Both the position numbers and the translations under genes were made by a program. The notes below the pieces were generated by a model. The model had not been told where the DNA came from. It ran no database searches and saw nothing but the letters and a program-made list of their open reading frames with translations. From DATMER01 sp035556715 (GTDB lineage Bacteria > Acidobacteriota > Thermoanaerobaculia > Multivoradales > UBA5704), in assembly GCA_035556715.1 (NCBI GenBank), contig DATMER010000115.1, forward strand, positions 1 to 64,000: a DNA stretch of 64,000 nucleotides, in the 5' to 3' direction. Numbering within the stretch: the first letter of the stretch is position 1; each line of letters starts with the position of its first letter. Positions 52,281 to 61,233 of this stretch are shown piece after piece.

Positions 52281-53420
52281 TCAGGTCCGAAAGACAAGGG
52301 CCGGATCGATGCGGGCCACCTTGCGGAACGAGATCATGGCGGCGGACAGGCAGAGCACCAGCGTGCCCACGCCCACCATGGCGGCGAACGGCTGCGAAAT
52401 GATCAGCTTGAGGCCGATGCTCGCCATGGTCGGGCGGAGGAACCAGGACATGAGCCCGCCCAGGAGGAAGCCCACGACCGCGGCGATCACGGCCTGCTCG
52501 CCCAGGATCTTGTAGATGTCCCAGTTGCTGCCGCCGATCGCCTTGACCGTGCCGAACTCCTTGATGTGCTCCATGGTCGAGGTGTACAGCGTCTGGGCCA
52601 CGACCACGATCCCCACGAGACAGCCGAGGAAGACCGTCATGGCCAGGTTCAGCCCCAGGCCCGTGCTCTCCACCCAGTAGCGGCGGGACCGCGAGGCCCA
52701 TTCCTCCCGGGTGTGGATGTCGTTGTGGGGGAGCCGGCGCTTGATCTCGCGGCGCACCGCTTCGACATCCCCGGGGGTAGCCCCGGGAGCGAGCTTGACC
52801 AGGACGTAGGTCGTATTGCCCGACAGCTCGTCGGGCGACATCTCCTGCGCCCGCCGGTAGTCGAGGAAGAGGATCGGCGTGGTGCTGAAGGACAGGGCGT
52901 CCTGCGTGCGGCCGATGATCTTCATGCGGTGGCCGATGACCTCCCGGTACTCGCCGACCTGGAACTTGCCGAAGCGCTTCTCGGCCGAGGCGTCGAGGAA
53001 TAGGTAGTTGCCGCGCCGGAGGTCGGTCAGGTCCCCCTCGACCACGTTCCAGGGAAACTTCCAGCGCTCGAAGTCCTCCAGGGCGTAGACGAGGGTCCCC
53101 TCCTTCGCGCCGGTCGGCAGGGCCATGGTCATGAACCAGACGATCAGGTTGTCCGCCCGCTCCACGCCGGGGACCGAGCGGACCCGCTGCACGGCCGTTT
53201 CGGGGAAGGTTTGGGCGAAGTCGACGTTCGGAGTGTTCTTCGAGGTCACCCAGAGATCGGCGTCGATGTGCTCGATGGTGATCGAGGCGTTGTCGAGGAG
53301 CCCCATGAAGAGGCCCACCTGGACGAACACCAGCGTCACGGCGAAGGCCACGCCCGAGACGGTGATGAGGAACCGCAGCTTGTCGTGCAGCAGGTTCTTG
53401 CGCGCGAGATCGACGCCCAC
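52281..53420 (-). CDS. FtsX-like ABC permease (DevC/MacB type)
   Basis: 379 residues, GTG start one base after the TetR stop, so expression is coupled. An N-terminal membrane helix (FLITVSGVAFAVTLVFVQVGLF), a large extracytoplasmic domain (residues ~45-260) and three C-terminal helices (MTVFLGCLVGIVVVAQTLY, AVIAAVVGFLLGGLMSWFL, VGVGTLVLCLSAAMISF) give the four-helix FtsX layout. IKEFGTVKAIGGSNW is the coupling helix seen in DevC. Confidence 0.88.
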   Translation of the reverse strand: MGVDLARKNLLHDKLRFLITVSGVAFAVTLVFVQVGLFMGLLDNASITIEHIDADLWVTSKNTPNVDFAQTFPETAVQRVRSVPGVERADNLIVWFMTMALPTGAKEGTLVYALEDFERWKFPWNVVEGDLTDLRRGNYLFLDASAEKRFGKFQVGEYREVIGHRMKIIGRTQDALSFSTTPILFLDYRRAQEMSPDELSGNTTYVLVKLAPGATPGDVEAVRREIKRRLPHNDIHTREEWASRSRRYWVESTGLGLNLAMTVFLGCLVGIVVVAQTLYTSTMEHIKEFGTVKAIGGSNWDIYKILGEQAVIAAVVGFLLGGLMSWFLRPTMASIGLKLIISQPFAAMVGVGTLVLCLSAAMISFRKVARIDPALVFRT

Positions 53421-53421
53421 G

Positions 53422-54051
53422 TCAGTTCTCCTTCAAAAGACCGCGCAGGGCGGCCTCCATGAGCAGCTCGGCGACTTCCAGGGGCGGGCGCCAGTCGACC
53501 CAGTGGTCGTTGCACTTGGCGATCTGCAGCGAAACGACTCCATGGACCGAGCCCCACACCGCCTGGGCCACGAGGTCGGCGTCCTGGAGCTCGGGACGGA
53601 GCCGGCCGGCCTCGATGGCCTCGGCCACGGTGGCCCGCAGGAACGCCCAGGCATCCTCCTCGGGGTTGCCTGCCCGGATGTCCGATTCCTCCTGCCCGTG
53701 GTCCGGGTGCGGGGTCATGAACATCCACCGGTAGTGGTTCGGGTGCTCCAGGCCGAAGCGGATGTAGGCCCGTCCGCTCTGGCGGAGGCGCTCGACAGGG
53801 TCCTCGACGCGGCCGATCTTCTGGAGCTCCCGCGCCAGGCGCAGGAAATCCGTGTCGCAGAGCGCGATCAGGACCGACCGCTTGTCCTTGAAGTGCAGGT
53901 AGATGGCGGTGGGGGAGTACTCGATCTTCTCCGCGATCTTCCGCATGCTGACCGCGTCGTACCCCTCCTGCACGAAGAGCTCGCGCGCGGCGTCGAGGAT
54001 CTTCTGCCGGATCTCCTCCTTCTCCCGCTCTCTCCGTTCCTTGGTTCCCAA
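53422..54051 (-). CDS. TetR-family repressor of the efflux operon
   Basis: 209 residues. The N-terminal helix-turn-helix (REEIRQKILDAARELF then GYDAVSMRKIAEKIEYSPTAIYLHFKDK) is typical of TetR; the C-terminal part (WGSVHGVVSLQIAK) resembles TetR ligand domains. The first gene of the operon, it lies 15 bases downstream of a 31-bp palindrome that is very likely its own operator. The inducer is unknown. Confidence 0.92.
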   Translation of the reverse strand: MGTKERREREKEEIRQKILDAARELFVQEGYDAVSMRKIAEKIEYSPTAIYLHFKDKRSVLIALCDTDFLRLARELQKIGRVEDPVERLRQSGRAYIRFGLEHPNHYRWMFMTPHPDHGQEESDIRAGNPEEDAWAFLRATVAEAIEAGRLRPELQDADLVAQAVWGSVHGVVSLQIAKCNDHWVDWRPPLEVAELLMEAALRGLLKEN

Positions 54052-54065
54052 AACGCCGCTCCTTT

Positions 54066-54096
54066 ACTTAACGCCGTTCACTGAACGCCGTTAAGT
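54066..54096 (-). promoter_or_regulatory. 31-bp palindromic TetR operator
   Basis: A palindrome centred on 54081: ACTTAACG-C-CGTTCA | C | TGAACG-C-CGTTAAGT, with only one non-pairing position in each half. It lies between the divergent TetR and glycosyltransferase genes, 15 bases from the TetR start, the classic spot for autoregulation; it may influence both directions. Confidence 0.8.
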
Positions 54097-54146
54097 TAAT
54101 TCACGGTGTGCCCGACTGTCAAGAGGGGAGACAATGATCTTCACAA

Positions 54147-55082
54147 ATGAGTTGCTGCTACCTGGTGCAGAGCCACTGCGACCCGGCCCAGGTGCTCCGC
54201 CTGGTGCGTACGGTCAAGCGTTGCTCCCCGGGGGCGCCGGTGCTGGTGGTGCACGATGGGAGGACGGTCGAGCTCGATCCGCGGCCTTTCGAGACGATTC
54301 CAGGGGTGAAGGTCCTCGTCCGGCATGACCGCGTGGCCCGCGGCGAGTGGTCGGTCCTCTCCCCCCTGCTCGCGGGATTGCAGGAGCTGCTCGGAGCGGA
54401 GGGAGGACGGCCGAAGTGGTCCTTCGACTGGCTGGTCTACCTGTCGGGGCAGGACTACCCGGTGCGGACGCTGGCGGACTTCGAGACTTCACTCTCCGCA
54501 ACCCGGTCCGGCGGCTTCCTGGCCTGGTGGGACGTCCTCGGGCCGGAGAGCCCGTGGCGGCCCCGGCAGGGGAGGACCCGGTATTACTCTCAGTATACCC
54601 GTCTGCCGGACTGGACGATGACCGGTCTGAAGGCGGGCCGCTTCCTGGGCAAGATCTCGCCCCTGCGGTTCCATCTCCACTACGGGCCTTTCGTGGGATG
54701 GGAGCCCCGGCGCACCCCGTTCGAGGGGCCGGTCCGGTGCTATGGCGGGTCGCAGTGGTGGACCCTCTCGCGGCCCTGCGTGGAGCACCTGTGGCAGTCG
54801 ATCCGCTCCGAGGACCGGCTCGTCCGGTGGTTCCGGCGCACGGTGGCCCCGTGCGAGGCCATGGTCCAGACGGTCCTGGTCAACAGCGGCAAGTTCGAGC
54901 TGACCCCGGACAACCGGCGCTACACCGACTTCGCGGGGAGCAAGGATGGCCGGCCCCGGACCCTGAAACAGAGCGACCTGCCGCTAGTGGCGGCAGGCCG
55001 CTTCGACTTCGCCCGCAAGTTCGACATGGCGCGGGACCCGGAGCTCCTGGACCTGATCGACAATCAGATCCTCGGGCTGTAG
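54147..55082 (+). CDS. Core-2/I-branching-type glycosyltransferase (GT14-like)
   Basis: 311 residues beginning CCYLVQSHCDPAQVLRLV. The family pattern is clear: LVVHDGR, then FDWLVYLSGQDYPVRTL, later PVRCYGGSQWWTLSRPCVEHL and EAMVQTVLVNS. GT14 enzymes add GlcNAc or xylose to acceptor glycans. There is no signal peptide. ATG at 54147 is used; the ribosome site is poor and an ATG at 54134 in another frame has the better GGGAG. It is divergent from the TetR operon and convergent with the BTRD gene. Confidence 0.8.
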   Translation: MSCCYLVQSHCDPAQVLRLVRTVKRCSPGAPVLVVHDGRTVELDPRPFETIPGVKVLVRHDRVARGEWSVLSPLLAGLQELLGAEGGRPKWSFDWLVYLSGQDYPVRTLADFETSLSATRSGGFLAWWDVLGPESPWRPRQGRTRYYSQYTRLPDWTMTGLKAGRFLGKISPLRFHLHYGPFVGWEPRRTPFEGPVRCYGGSQWWTLSRPCVEHLWQSIRSEDRLVRWFRRTVAPCEAMVQTVLVNSGKFELTPDNRRYTDFAGSKDGRPRTLKQSDLPLVAAGRFDFARKFDMARDPELLDLIDNQILGL

Positions 55083-55146
55083 GGGCACCCCTTGTGGGTG
55101 CCCTGGCTGTGGTGCCCTGGATAAAGGGCGGCCACGAGGGCCGCCC
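55082..55146. terminator. Two hairpins between convergent genes
   Basis: GGGCACCC (55083-55090) with GGGTGCCC (55096-55103), and GGGCGGCC (55126-55133) with GGCCGCCC (55139-55146). Both stems are perfect over 8 bp with five-base loops. They lie exactly between the stop codons of the convergent glycosyltransferase and BTRD genes. Confidence 0.6.
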
Positions 55147-56403
55147 CTACTCGACCACCTCCAGGTGGATCATCCTGTAGCCCTTGCCGATCATGTCGCG
55201 CCACTTCGCGACCAGGGCCGGACCGTCGAGCATCCCCGGCAGCTCCTCGGTGCCGGTGCCGAGGACCACACCGTCGTAGAGTGTCTTACCGTCCTCCTTG
55301 TAGGTCTCGACGTCCCACAGCCCGCTCCCCTTCGCCCACTTCTGCTGGAACTGGTCCCAAGTGGTGCCGGTCCAGATGCCGTAGCCGCCGGGAGCCTCCA
55401 GGAACACGCCGGCGTAGAGGTTGCGGGTCCCTCCGGCCGCCCGGTAGATCTCCAGGTCCACCAGCCGGAGCTGCTGGTTGACGAGCTGCTGCCACTTCCT
55501 GAGGAAGTCGGGACGGTCCTGTCCGATCCACAGGGAGTGCATCTCGGTGCCGTTGCGATAGACGCCGACGAAGAGGTTCTTCCCCTTGTCGGGGTAGATC
55601 TCGAGGTCGACGAGCTGCATCTGCTCGTCGACGTTGTCGTTGTTGGTGAGCTTCTCCCACTGCTCCAGGAACTTCTCCCACTCGAGGCCGGTGATGATCC
55701 GGGAGGTGTCCGCTCCGCTGCGGAAGATGCCGCCCCACAGCCGCCTGCCGCCGTCCACCCAGGTCTCGACGTCGATGGGGTGGACCCCGCCGCCCGCGAG
55801 CTCCTGCACCTTCTTCTCGAATGCGGGCCACTCCAGCCCGAGGACCACCGCGTGCCCCGTGGGCTCGCTCTCCTTGCGGAAGACCGCCAGGAACTGGCGT
55901 GGCGCCGCCGCCCTGGCCGCCCTGCCCCCTGCAGGGGCCACCGCGGAGGGTGCCGTCAGCGAGGACTGGATGCTGTCCGCGAGCAGGGTGAGGATCACCG
56001 TGGCCTGCTCGGGGTTCTCCAGCTTGAGCTCGTAGTCGCCGCCGCCCTTGAGCGAGAGCGAGCCCTTCGCCGCCTCGTCCCAGGTGGTGCCGAACAAGCC
56101 GTCGTCCTCGAACAGCGTGCAGCTCACCGTCGCCGGGAACGAAGTGAGGTCGAGCTGCTTGTTGATCTTGAGCGTCTCCGGGTTGGTGGCGATCGCGGCG
56201 GGGATCATCTCCACCTCCTTGCCGCCGGACCCGCAGGTCAGCCGGAATTCACAGGAACCCATCTCCTCGCATTTCGTGATGTACATCTGGGTGACGGTGA
56301 CGCGGCCCTGGGCCTGCGCCGCCATCGCGCCACCCAGCATCGTGGCGCAGAAGACGGCCGCGGCCAGCGGCAGGGCGGAAGCCAACGTGGTTCGAGCTCT
56401 CAT
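55147..56403 (-). CDS. Secreted protein with BTRD-type repeats
   Basis: 418 residues from the ATG at 56403 with a signal peptide (MRARTTLASALPLAAAVFCA, cleavage probably after AAQA). Residues ~20-140 are a beta-rich domain with four cysteines (KCEEMGSCEFRLTCG, VSCTLF). After an Ala/Pro linker, five repeats of about 45-50 residues follow the pattern VDLEIYPDKG-NLFVGVYRNGT-W-F-KW, like the bacterial tandem repeat domain found in secreted or esterase-associated proteins. The enzymatic role is unknown. Confidence 0.75.
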   Translation of the reverse strand: MRARTTLASALPLAAAVFCATMLGGAMAAQAQGRVTVTQMYITKCEEMGSCEFRLTCGSGGKEVEMIPAAIATNPETLKINKQLDLTSFPATVSCTLFEDDGLFGTTWDEAAKGSLSLKGGGDYELKLENPEQATVILTLLADSIQSSLTAPSAVAPAGGRAARAAAPRQFLAVFRKESEPTGHAVVLGLEWPAFEKKVQELAGGGVHPIDVETWVDGGRRLWGGIFRSGADTSRIITGLEWEKFLEQWEKLTNNDNVDEQMQLVDLEIYPDKGKNLFVGVYRNGTEMHSLWIGQDRPDFLRKWQQLVNQQLRLVDLEIYRAAGGTRNLYAGVFLEAPGGYGIWTGTTWDQFQQKWAKGSGLWDVETYKEDGKTLYDGVVLGTGTEELPGMLDGPALVAKWRDMIGKGYRMIHLEVVE

Positions 56404-56540
56404 GGGGTTGCCTCCGTAGATTCGCTCCACTTCAACTGATCATCCATCCGGAGTGTGTACCCTACCTCAAAGAAGGGTGTCTCGGGCAGGGGGTGGCCTA
56501 TGCCGAGCTCGAGCCCGAGCTGACCGCCCGAGGGTAGGAG

Positions 56541-56860
56541 AGTGCCGCGACCAGACGGAAGGGAGCCGCGACACTGCGCCAGGGGATCGTCCCCTTCCCA
56601 CATTTCGCGGCTCCTGTATATTTCAGTGCCGCAAGAACACATGACGGTGCCGGGGAGGTCTTCGGTGAAGACGTGTATCTTCGCAAAGATGGTGAGGAAT
56701 AGCAACTTTCCGCCGCGACAAATCGGCTCTGCGCCGCGAAATGGTAGAGGCGCGCCGCAGCTTTCTTGGACTGCGCCGAGAAATTCGGAATTTGTGGCGC
56801 TAATAGCCGCGTCAGCGTTCTTCGCTTTGAGGCAGGTGCCGCCTCTTGCTCGTTGGTTGC
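56541..56860. repeat. Tandem array of about 15 diverged 21-bp units
   Basis: Units start with TGCCGC, CGCCGC or similar and recur every 21 bases with few exceptions, e.g. CGCCGCGACAAATCGGCTCT, CGCCGCGAAATGGTAGAGGC, CGCCGCAGCTTTCTTGGACT. Only the first 6-8 bases of each unit are kept; the remaining ~14 are different in every unit. The array fills the divergent space between the BTRD and M14-like genes. Confidence 0.75.
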
Positions 56861-56978
56861 GGCGCGACGATCCCGCTTCGCGGTGCGCGTACCTTCCGGG
56901 GCCGCTGGACAGGGGATGGGACAGGCCGGGAGTAAGTGCGGCGCCGCGACTGGGAAGGGCGATGCCGAGAGTTGCCCG

Positions 56979-57986
56979 ATGCTAAGCTCGCCCGTGTCCC
57001 TCCCCATCGAAGACATTCTCGCTTCCGAAGCCCCTCCTCCCCTGCGTTCCATCGGCCGTTCGCGGGAAGGCCGCGAGATCCTCGGCACGGTCCTGGGAAG
57101 CGGCTCTCTCCACGTCAGCCTCATCGGCGGCTGCCACTCCGACGAGCCGGTGGGACCGGCGATGCTCCGCCGGCTCGTCAGCCATCTGGCGGAAGACGTC
57201 TCGCTCCTCGCCCGGTATACCTGGTACGTCGTGCCGCACGTCAACCCGGACGGCGAGGCCCGCAATGCGGCCTGGAGCGATCACACTCTTCCAGAAGGAG
57301 AGGACCGGGTGTTCGACCTTCCCCTCTACTTGAGGCACGCGATGCGGGAGAAGCCCGGAGACGACATGGAGTTCGGCTTCCCCAGGGGACCGGATGATCT
57401 ATCGGAGGGTGGGGGAGCCCGGCCTGAGAACCGGGCCGTGGCCGGGTTCCTGGCGGGAGGAGCTCCCTTCGCCGTCCACGGCAGCTTCCACAGCATCGCC
57501 TTCGCCCCCGGACCCTGGTTCCTGATCGAGCCCGCCTGGGTGGACCGGACCGGGGACATGCGCCGGAGGCTCCGCGAGCGGGTGCGCTCCCTGGGCTACG
57601 GCCTCTTCGACGTGGATCGCGGGGGAGAGAAGGGCTTCCGGCGGATCGACGAGGGGTTCTCGACCCGCCCCGATTCGCGCTCCATGATCGCCTGGTTCGA
57701 GGAGCGGGGTGACCCGGAGACCGCGGCGAAGTTCCGGCCGAGCTCCATGGAGTACGTCCGCTCCCTGGGAGGGGATCCCTTCACCTTCGTGTCGGAGATG
57801 CCGCTCTTCCTGCGCCCTCTCCCCGAGGGGGACACCGGCCGGCCGGACGATCCCGTCTTCCGCGCCTGGCTGGAGAGGGTAGGGTTCGGGCAGACGGCCG
57901 GAGTGCGTGGCATGCCCCTCCGGGACCAGATGCGCCTGCAGCTCGCCTTCCTGGAAGAGGCGCTGCGGACAGTGGGGAAGGGCTAG
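56979..57986 (+). CDS. M14-like zinc carboxypeptidase
   Basis: 335 residues from ATG 56979 (the frame is open further upstream through the repeat array). The N-terminal zinc motif GCHSDEP (HxxE) with upstream IGRSREGREILG is as in M14 peptidases; WYVVPHVNPDGEARN carries the substrate-binding Asn-Pro-Asp-Gly segment, and the later VHGSFHSIAF supplies the third zinc His. A catalytic Glu is likely in FRPSSMEYVRSLGG. There is no signal peptide, so a cytoplasmic amidase or peptidase is expected. Confidence 0.75.
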   Translation: MLSSPVSLPIEDILASEAPPPLRSIGRSREGREILGTVLGSGSLHVSLIGGCHSDEPVGPAMLRRLVSHLAEDVSLLARYTWYVVPHVNPDGEARNAAWSDHTLPEGEDRVFDLPLYLRHAMREKPGDDMEFGFPRGPDDLSEGGGARPENRAVAGFLAGGAPFAVHGSFHSIAFAPGPWFLIEPAWVDRTGDMRRRLRERVRSLGYGLFDVDRGGEKGFRRIDEGFSTRPDSRSMIAWFEERGDPETAAKFRPSSMEYVRSLGGDPFTFVSEMPLFLRPLPEGDTGRPDDPVFRAWLERVGFGQTAGVRGMPLRDQMRLQLAFLEEALRTVGKG

Positions 57987-58072
57987 TCCCGATCCGGGAG
58001 GCGGAAATTCGGCTCGCGGCGTTCCTCTCTCTCCATCTCCTGGCGCTCGCCCTCCTGGCTGCCACGGCCTGG

Positions 58073-59776
58073 GTGGCCGGCCGGCTGGTGACCCGCCGAT
58101 GGATCGAAGTCGACGGCCTGGAGCGGTTCGCCGTCTCCACCGCCCTGGGGCTCACGCTCCTGGCCCATGCCGCCTTCGCTCTCGGCGCTCTCGGCCTCCT
58201 AACCCGGGGCGCACTGATCGTCCTGGTCGTCGGCATCCATCTCGCGGGACTCCCGGTCTGGCGGGAGGTGCTCGGAGCTCGGAGATGGAAGCTCGGAGTC
58301 CTTCTGATCCTCGCCGCAGCGCCGCTTTTCTTCCTCGCCCTCTATCCGCCGACCGCCTTCGACGAGACCCTCTACCATCTCCCCTTCGCCCGGGCCTTCG
58401 CCCAGGCGGGCTCGCTGCCCTTCCTGCCGGAGCTGAGGGTCCCCGTCTTCCCGCCGCTCAACGAGCTCCTCTTTACAGGAATGCTGCTCCTGGCGGGCGA
58501 CGTCTCGATCCACCTCGTCCAGCTCCTGGCGACGCTGGCCACCGCCGTCCTCCTGATCGCGTGGGGCCGCAGATCCTTCTCGCCGGCCGCGGGATGGGTG
58601 GCGGCCGCCGCCTTCCTGGGCAACCCGATCGTGGTCCACCTCTCCGGCACGGGGTACGTGGAGCCGCTCCTGGCCCTGTTCATCACGGCATCCGTCTACG
58701 CCCTGGATCGCTGGCGCGAATCGCGCGACTCGAGAGAGACCGCCGCCTGGCTCGTCCTCGCCGCGGTCTTCGCGGGCTCGGCGGCCGGGGTCAAGTACCT
58801 GGGCCTGTTCTTCGTCGGGATCGTGCTGCTGGCTGTTCTGCGCGAGCGCCGCGTCCGTGACCTGTTGGTAGCTTCCGTTGTCGTCCTCGCCGTGCTCGCC
58901 CCCACCTACGGCCGCATCCTCTTCCACACGGGCAACCCCCTGTTCCCCTTCTATCCGGAGATCTTCGGATCGAGCGCCTGGGACCCGCAGCCGGGGCCGT
59001 CCCGATCCCTGGAGGAGCGGGTTACCGACTACCTGAGCATCCCCTGGGACGTGCTCTTCGAGCGCAGGGCCGTGGGCTGGCAGCCGCCCTACTCGCCGGC
59101 CTACCTGCTCGCTCTCCCGCTGCTCGTCTTCGGCTTCATCCGGGACCCCCGGGTGAGGAGGCTCCTCGCGATCACCCTGGCCTACTCGCTGCTGTTCCCC
59201 CTCCTGCCGCCCGACGCGCGCTACCTCGTGGTGGTCGTCCCTCTCATCAGCCTGGCGCTCGGAGGAACCCTGGCAAGGTGGCGCTTCCGCCCCAAAGTCC
59301 TGCCGGCGCTCGCCGTCCTCCTCTTCCTGCCGGGGTGGCTCTACAGCTTCTACCGGATCGACCGGGAGGGACCGCTGCCGGTCACGGCCCGCGAGCGGGA
59401 GCTCTACCTCGCCCGCGAGCTGCCGGCCTACGCCGCCCTCCAGCACCTCAATCGGTTGTGGGGGAGCGACTACGTCGTCTATGGAGTACTCCTGGAGAAC
59501 ATGGTCTACCACGCCGAGGGAACTTTTCTCGGGGACTGGAGCGGTCCGGCGAGGTTCCATCGGGTGCTGCCCGCCATGGGCGACCCCGAGGCCTTCCACC
59601 GCCTTCTCCGCGAGCTGGGCGCCGGCTACCTCCTGCTGCTTCCGGACCGCACCCCCCTCCTCGAAAGCCCGGACTGGCGCCGCCGCTTCCGCCGCATCTA
59701 CGCGGACGGGAAAGCCGAGGTCTACGAGCTGTCACCCTTTCGTGGTCCTCGCGCACTTAAGGGAAGACCGGGCTGA
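58073..59776 (+). CDS. Polytopic membrane glycosyltransferase (GT39/GT83-like)
   Basis: At least 567 residues with about 11-12 membrane helices. FDETLYHLPFARAFAQAG and the first extracytoplasmic loop carry the acidic residues typical of ArnT/PMT-type enzymes; GTGYVEPLLALFITASVYA, AAGVKYLGLFF and HTGNPLFPFYPEIFG follow. They use lipid-linked sugars. GTG at 58073 is the first ordinary start, but in-frame sequence just before it (RLAAFLSLHLLALALLAATA) is a clear membrane helix. An ATT at 58007, six bases after GGGAGG, would include it. It is probably co-transcribed with the upstream peptidase. Confidence 0.75.
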   Translation: MAGRLVTRRWIEVDGLERFAVSTALGLTLLAHAAFALGALGLLTRGALIVLVVGIHLAGLPVWREVLGARRWKLGVLLILAAAPLFFLALYPPTAFDETLYHLPFARAFAQAGSLPFLPELRVPVFPPLNELLFTGMLLLAGDVSIHLVQLLATLATAVLLIAWGRRSFSPAAGWVAAAAFLGNPIVVHLSGTGYVEPLLALFITASVYALDRWRESRDSRETAAWLVLAAVFAGSAAGVKYLGLFFVGIVLLAVLRERRVRDLLVASVVVLAVLAPTYGRILFHTGNPLFPFYPEIFGSSAWDPQPGPSRSLEERVTDYLSIPWDVLFERRAVGWQPPYSPAYLLALPLLVFGFIRDPRVRRLLAITLAYSLLFPLLPPDARYLVVVVPLISLALGGTLARWRFRPKVLPALAVLLFLPGWLYSFYRIDREGPLPVTARERELYLARELPAYAALQHLNRLWGSDYVVYGVLLENMVYHAEGTFLGDWSGPARFHRVLPAMGDPEAFHRLLRELGAGYLLLLPDRTPLLESPDWRRRFRRIYADGKAEVYELSPFRGPRALKGRPG

Positions 59777-59820
59777 GCCCGGAAATCTCATCCATTCGAT
59801 TTCTTGGGAGGAGCTGTAAC

Positions 59821-61233
59821 GTGGAAAGGATCTGCGTCGTCGGTGCCGGTCTGGTCGGTTCCCTGCTCTCGAACTACCTCGCCCGCGAGGGCTATGAAGT
59901 CCACCTCTTCGACCGCCAGCAGGACCCGCGCCGGGGCCGGCGCGCCACGGGCCGGTCGATCAACCTGACCATCTGCGAGCGCGGCTTCGCCTCCCTGGAC
60001 CGGGTCGGAGCCGGCGACCGGGTGCGGGACATCTCGGTGCCCTGCTACGGGCGGTACATCCACTCGGTGGACGGCACCGTCGAGTACCAGCCGTATGGAA
60101 ATCGGCGCGAAGCCATTCATTCCGTTGCCCGGAACGAGCTCAACGACGTCCTCATCGACTTCGCCCTGGCGCAGCCGGGGATCCAGATCCATTTCGAGGA
60201 GAAGTGCCTGGAGGTCGACCTGGGGACGCCGGAGGTCACCTTCCAGAGCCTGCGCACCGACGAGGTCACCTGTTTCCGGGCGGACCGGGTCTTCGGCGCG
60301 GACGGGGCCAATTCGAAGGTACGGGCGGCGATGCAGCTCGTGCCGGGCTTCCGCCAGAAGCAGGAGTTCTTCGAGCAGGCCTACAAGGAGATCTCCGTCC
60401 CGCCCGCGGCGTCCGGGGACTGGGCGCTGCCGGCGAACGCCATCCACATCTGGCCGCGGCGCCACTACATGCTGATCGGCTTCCCGAACCGCGACCGCAC
60501 CTTCACCTTCGCGCTCCACATGCCCTTCGAAGGCGAGCCGTCGTTCGCGTCGATCCGCACGCCGGAGGCCCTGATGGAGCTCTTCCGCCGCTCCTTCCGG
60601 GACGCGCTGCCCTACGTCCCCAACCTGGTGGAGGACTACTTCGGCCGGCCCGAGAGCAAGATGATCACTCTGCACTGCGCGCCCTGGCTCTACGAGGACA
60701 AGATGGCCCTGATCGGCGACGCCGCGCACGCCATCGTCCCGTCCTACGGCCAGGGGGCGAACTGCGGGTTCGAGGACTGCTCGGTCCTCTATGACTGTCT
60801 GAAGGCTGCCGGCGGGGACTGGGGGCAGGCGCTGCGCGACTTCGAGGCGAGCCGCAAGCCCAATGCGGACGCCATCGCGGACCTGGCGCTGGAGCACTTC
60901 CACGAGCTGCGCGACTTCGTGGGCAGCTCCGAGTTCCTGCTGCGCAAAGAGCTGGAGCGCTGGGTCAACGACCTCTACCCGGACCGCTACGCGCCGCTCT
61001 ACTCCCTGATCTCCTTCACGAACGTGCCCTATGCCGAGGCCAGGCGTCAGGACCGCGAGCAGCGCACCCTGGTGGACAGGCTCCTGAAGATCCCGAACGT
61101 CCGCGAAAAGCTCGGCAGCCCCGACATCCGCGAGATGGTGGACACCTTCATGGCCGCCGTGCCGTCCGGAGCTCTTCCAGCATCCGCCCCAGGTAGAATC
61201 CTGCCCAGAGGAGGAGCGGGAGCCCCAGCTTGA
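59821..61233 (+). CDS. kmo: Kynurenine 3-monooxygenase
   Basis: 470 residues, GTG start with GGGAGGAG seven bases ahead. FAD-dependent hydroxylase: Rossmann motif ICVVGAGLVGSLLSNYLA, HLFDRQQDPR, the substrate-site motif GRSINLTICERG, GADGANSKVR, and the FAD-ribityl motif LIGDAAHAIVPSYGQGANCGFEDC. These are specific for KMO within the UbiH/aromatic hydroxylase family. It converts kynurenine to 3-hydroxykynurenine in tryptophan breakdown and NAD synthesis. No other kynurenine-pathway gene is nearby. The last 86 bases overlap the convergent gene on the other strand. Confidence 0.9.
   Translation: MERICVVGAGLVGSLLSNYLAREGYEVHLFDRQQDPRRGRRATGRSINLTICERGFASLDRVGAGDRVRDISVPCYGRYIHSVDGTVEYQPYGNRREAIHSVARNELNDVLIDFALAQPGIQIHFEEKCLEVDLGTPEVTFQSLRTDEVTCFRADRVFGADGANSKVRAAMQLVPGFRQKQEFFEQAYKEISVPPAASGDWALPANAIHIWPRRHYMLIGFPNRDRTFTFALHMPFEGEPSFASIRTPEALMELFRRSFRDALPYVPNLVEDYFGRPESKMITLHCAPWLYEDKMALIGDAAHAIVPSYGQGANCGFEDCSVLYDCLKAAGGDWGQALRDFEASRKPNADAIADLALEHFHELRDFVGSSEFLLRKELERWVNDLYPDRYAPLYSLISFTNVPYAEARRQDREQRTLVDRLLKIPNVREKLGSPDIREMVDTFMAAVPSGALPASAPGRILPRGGAGAPA

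Noticed and set aside
54134..54328. Small gene starting at ATG 54134
   Set aside because: Despite a better ribosome site, the 64-residue frame is Gly/Pro/Ala-rich and overlaps the glycosyltransferase, whose sequence is clearly conserved.
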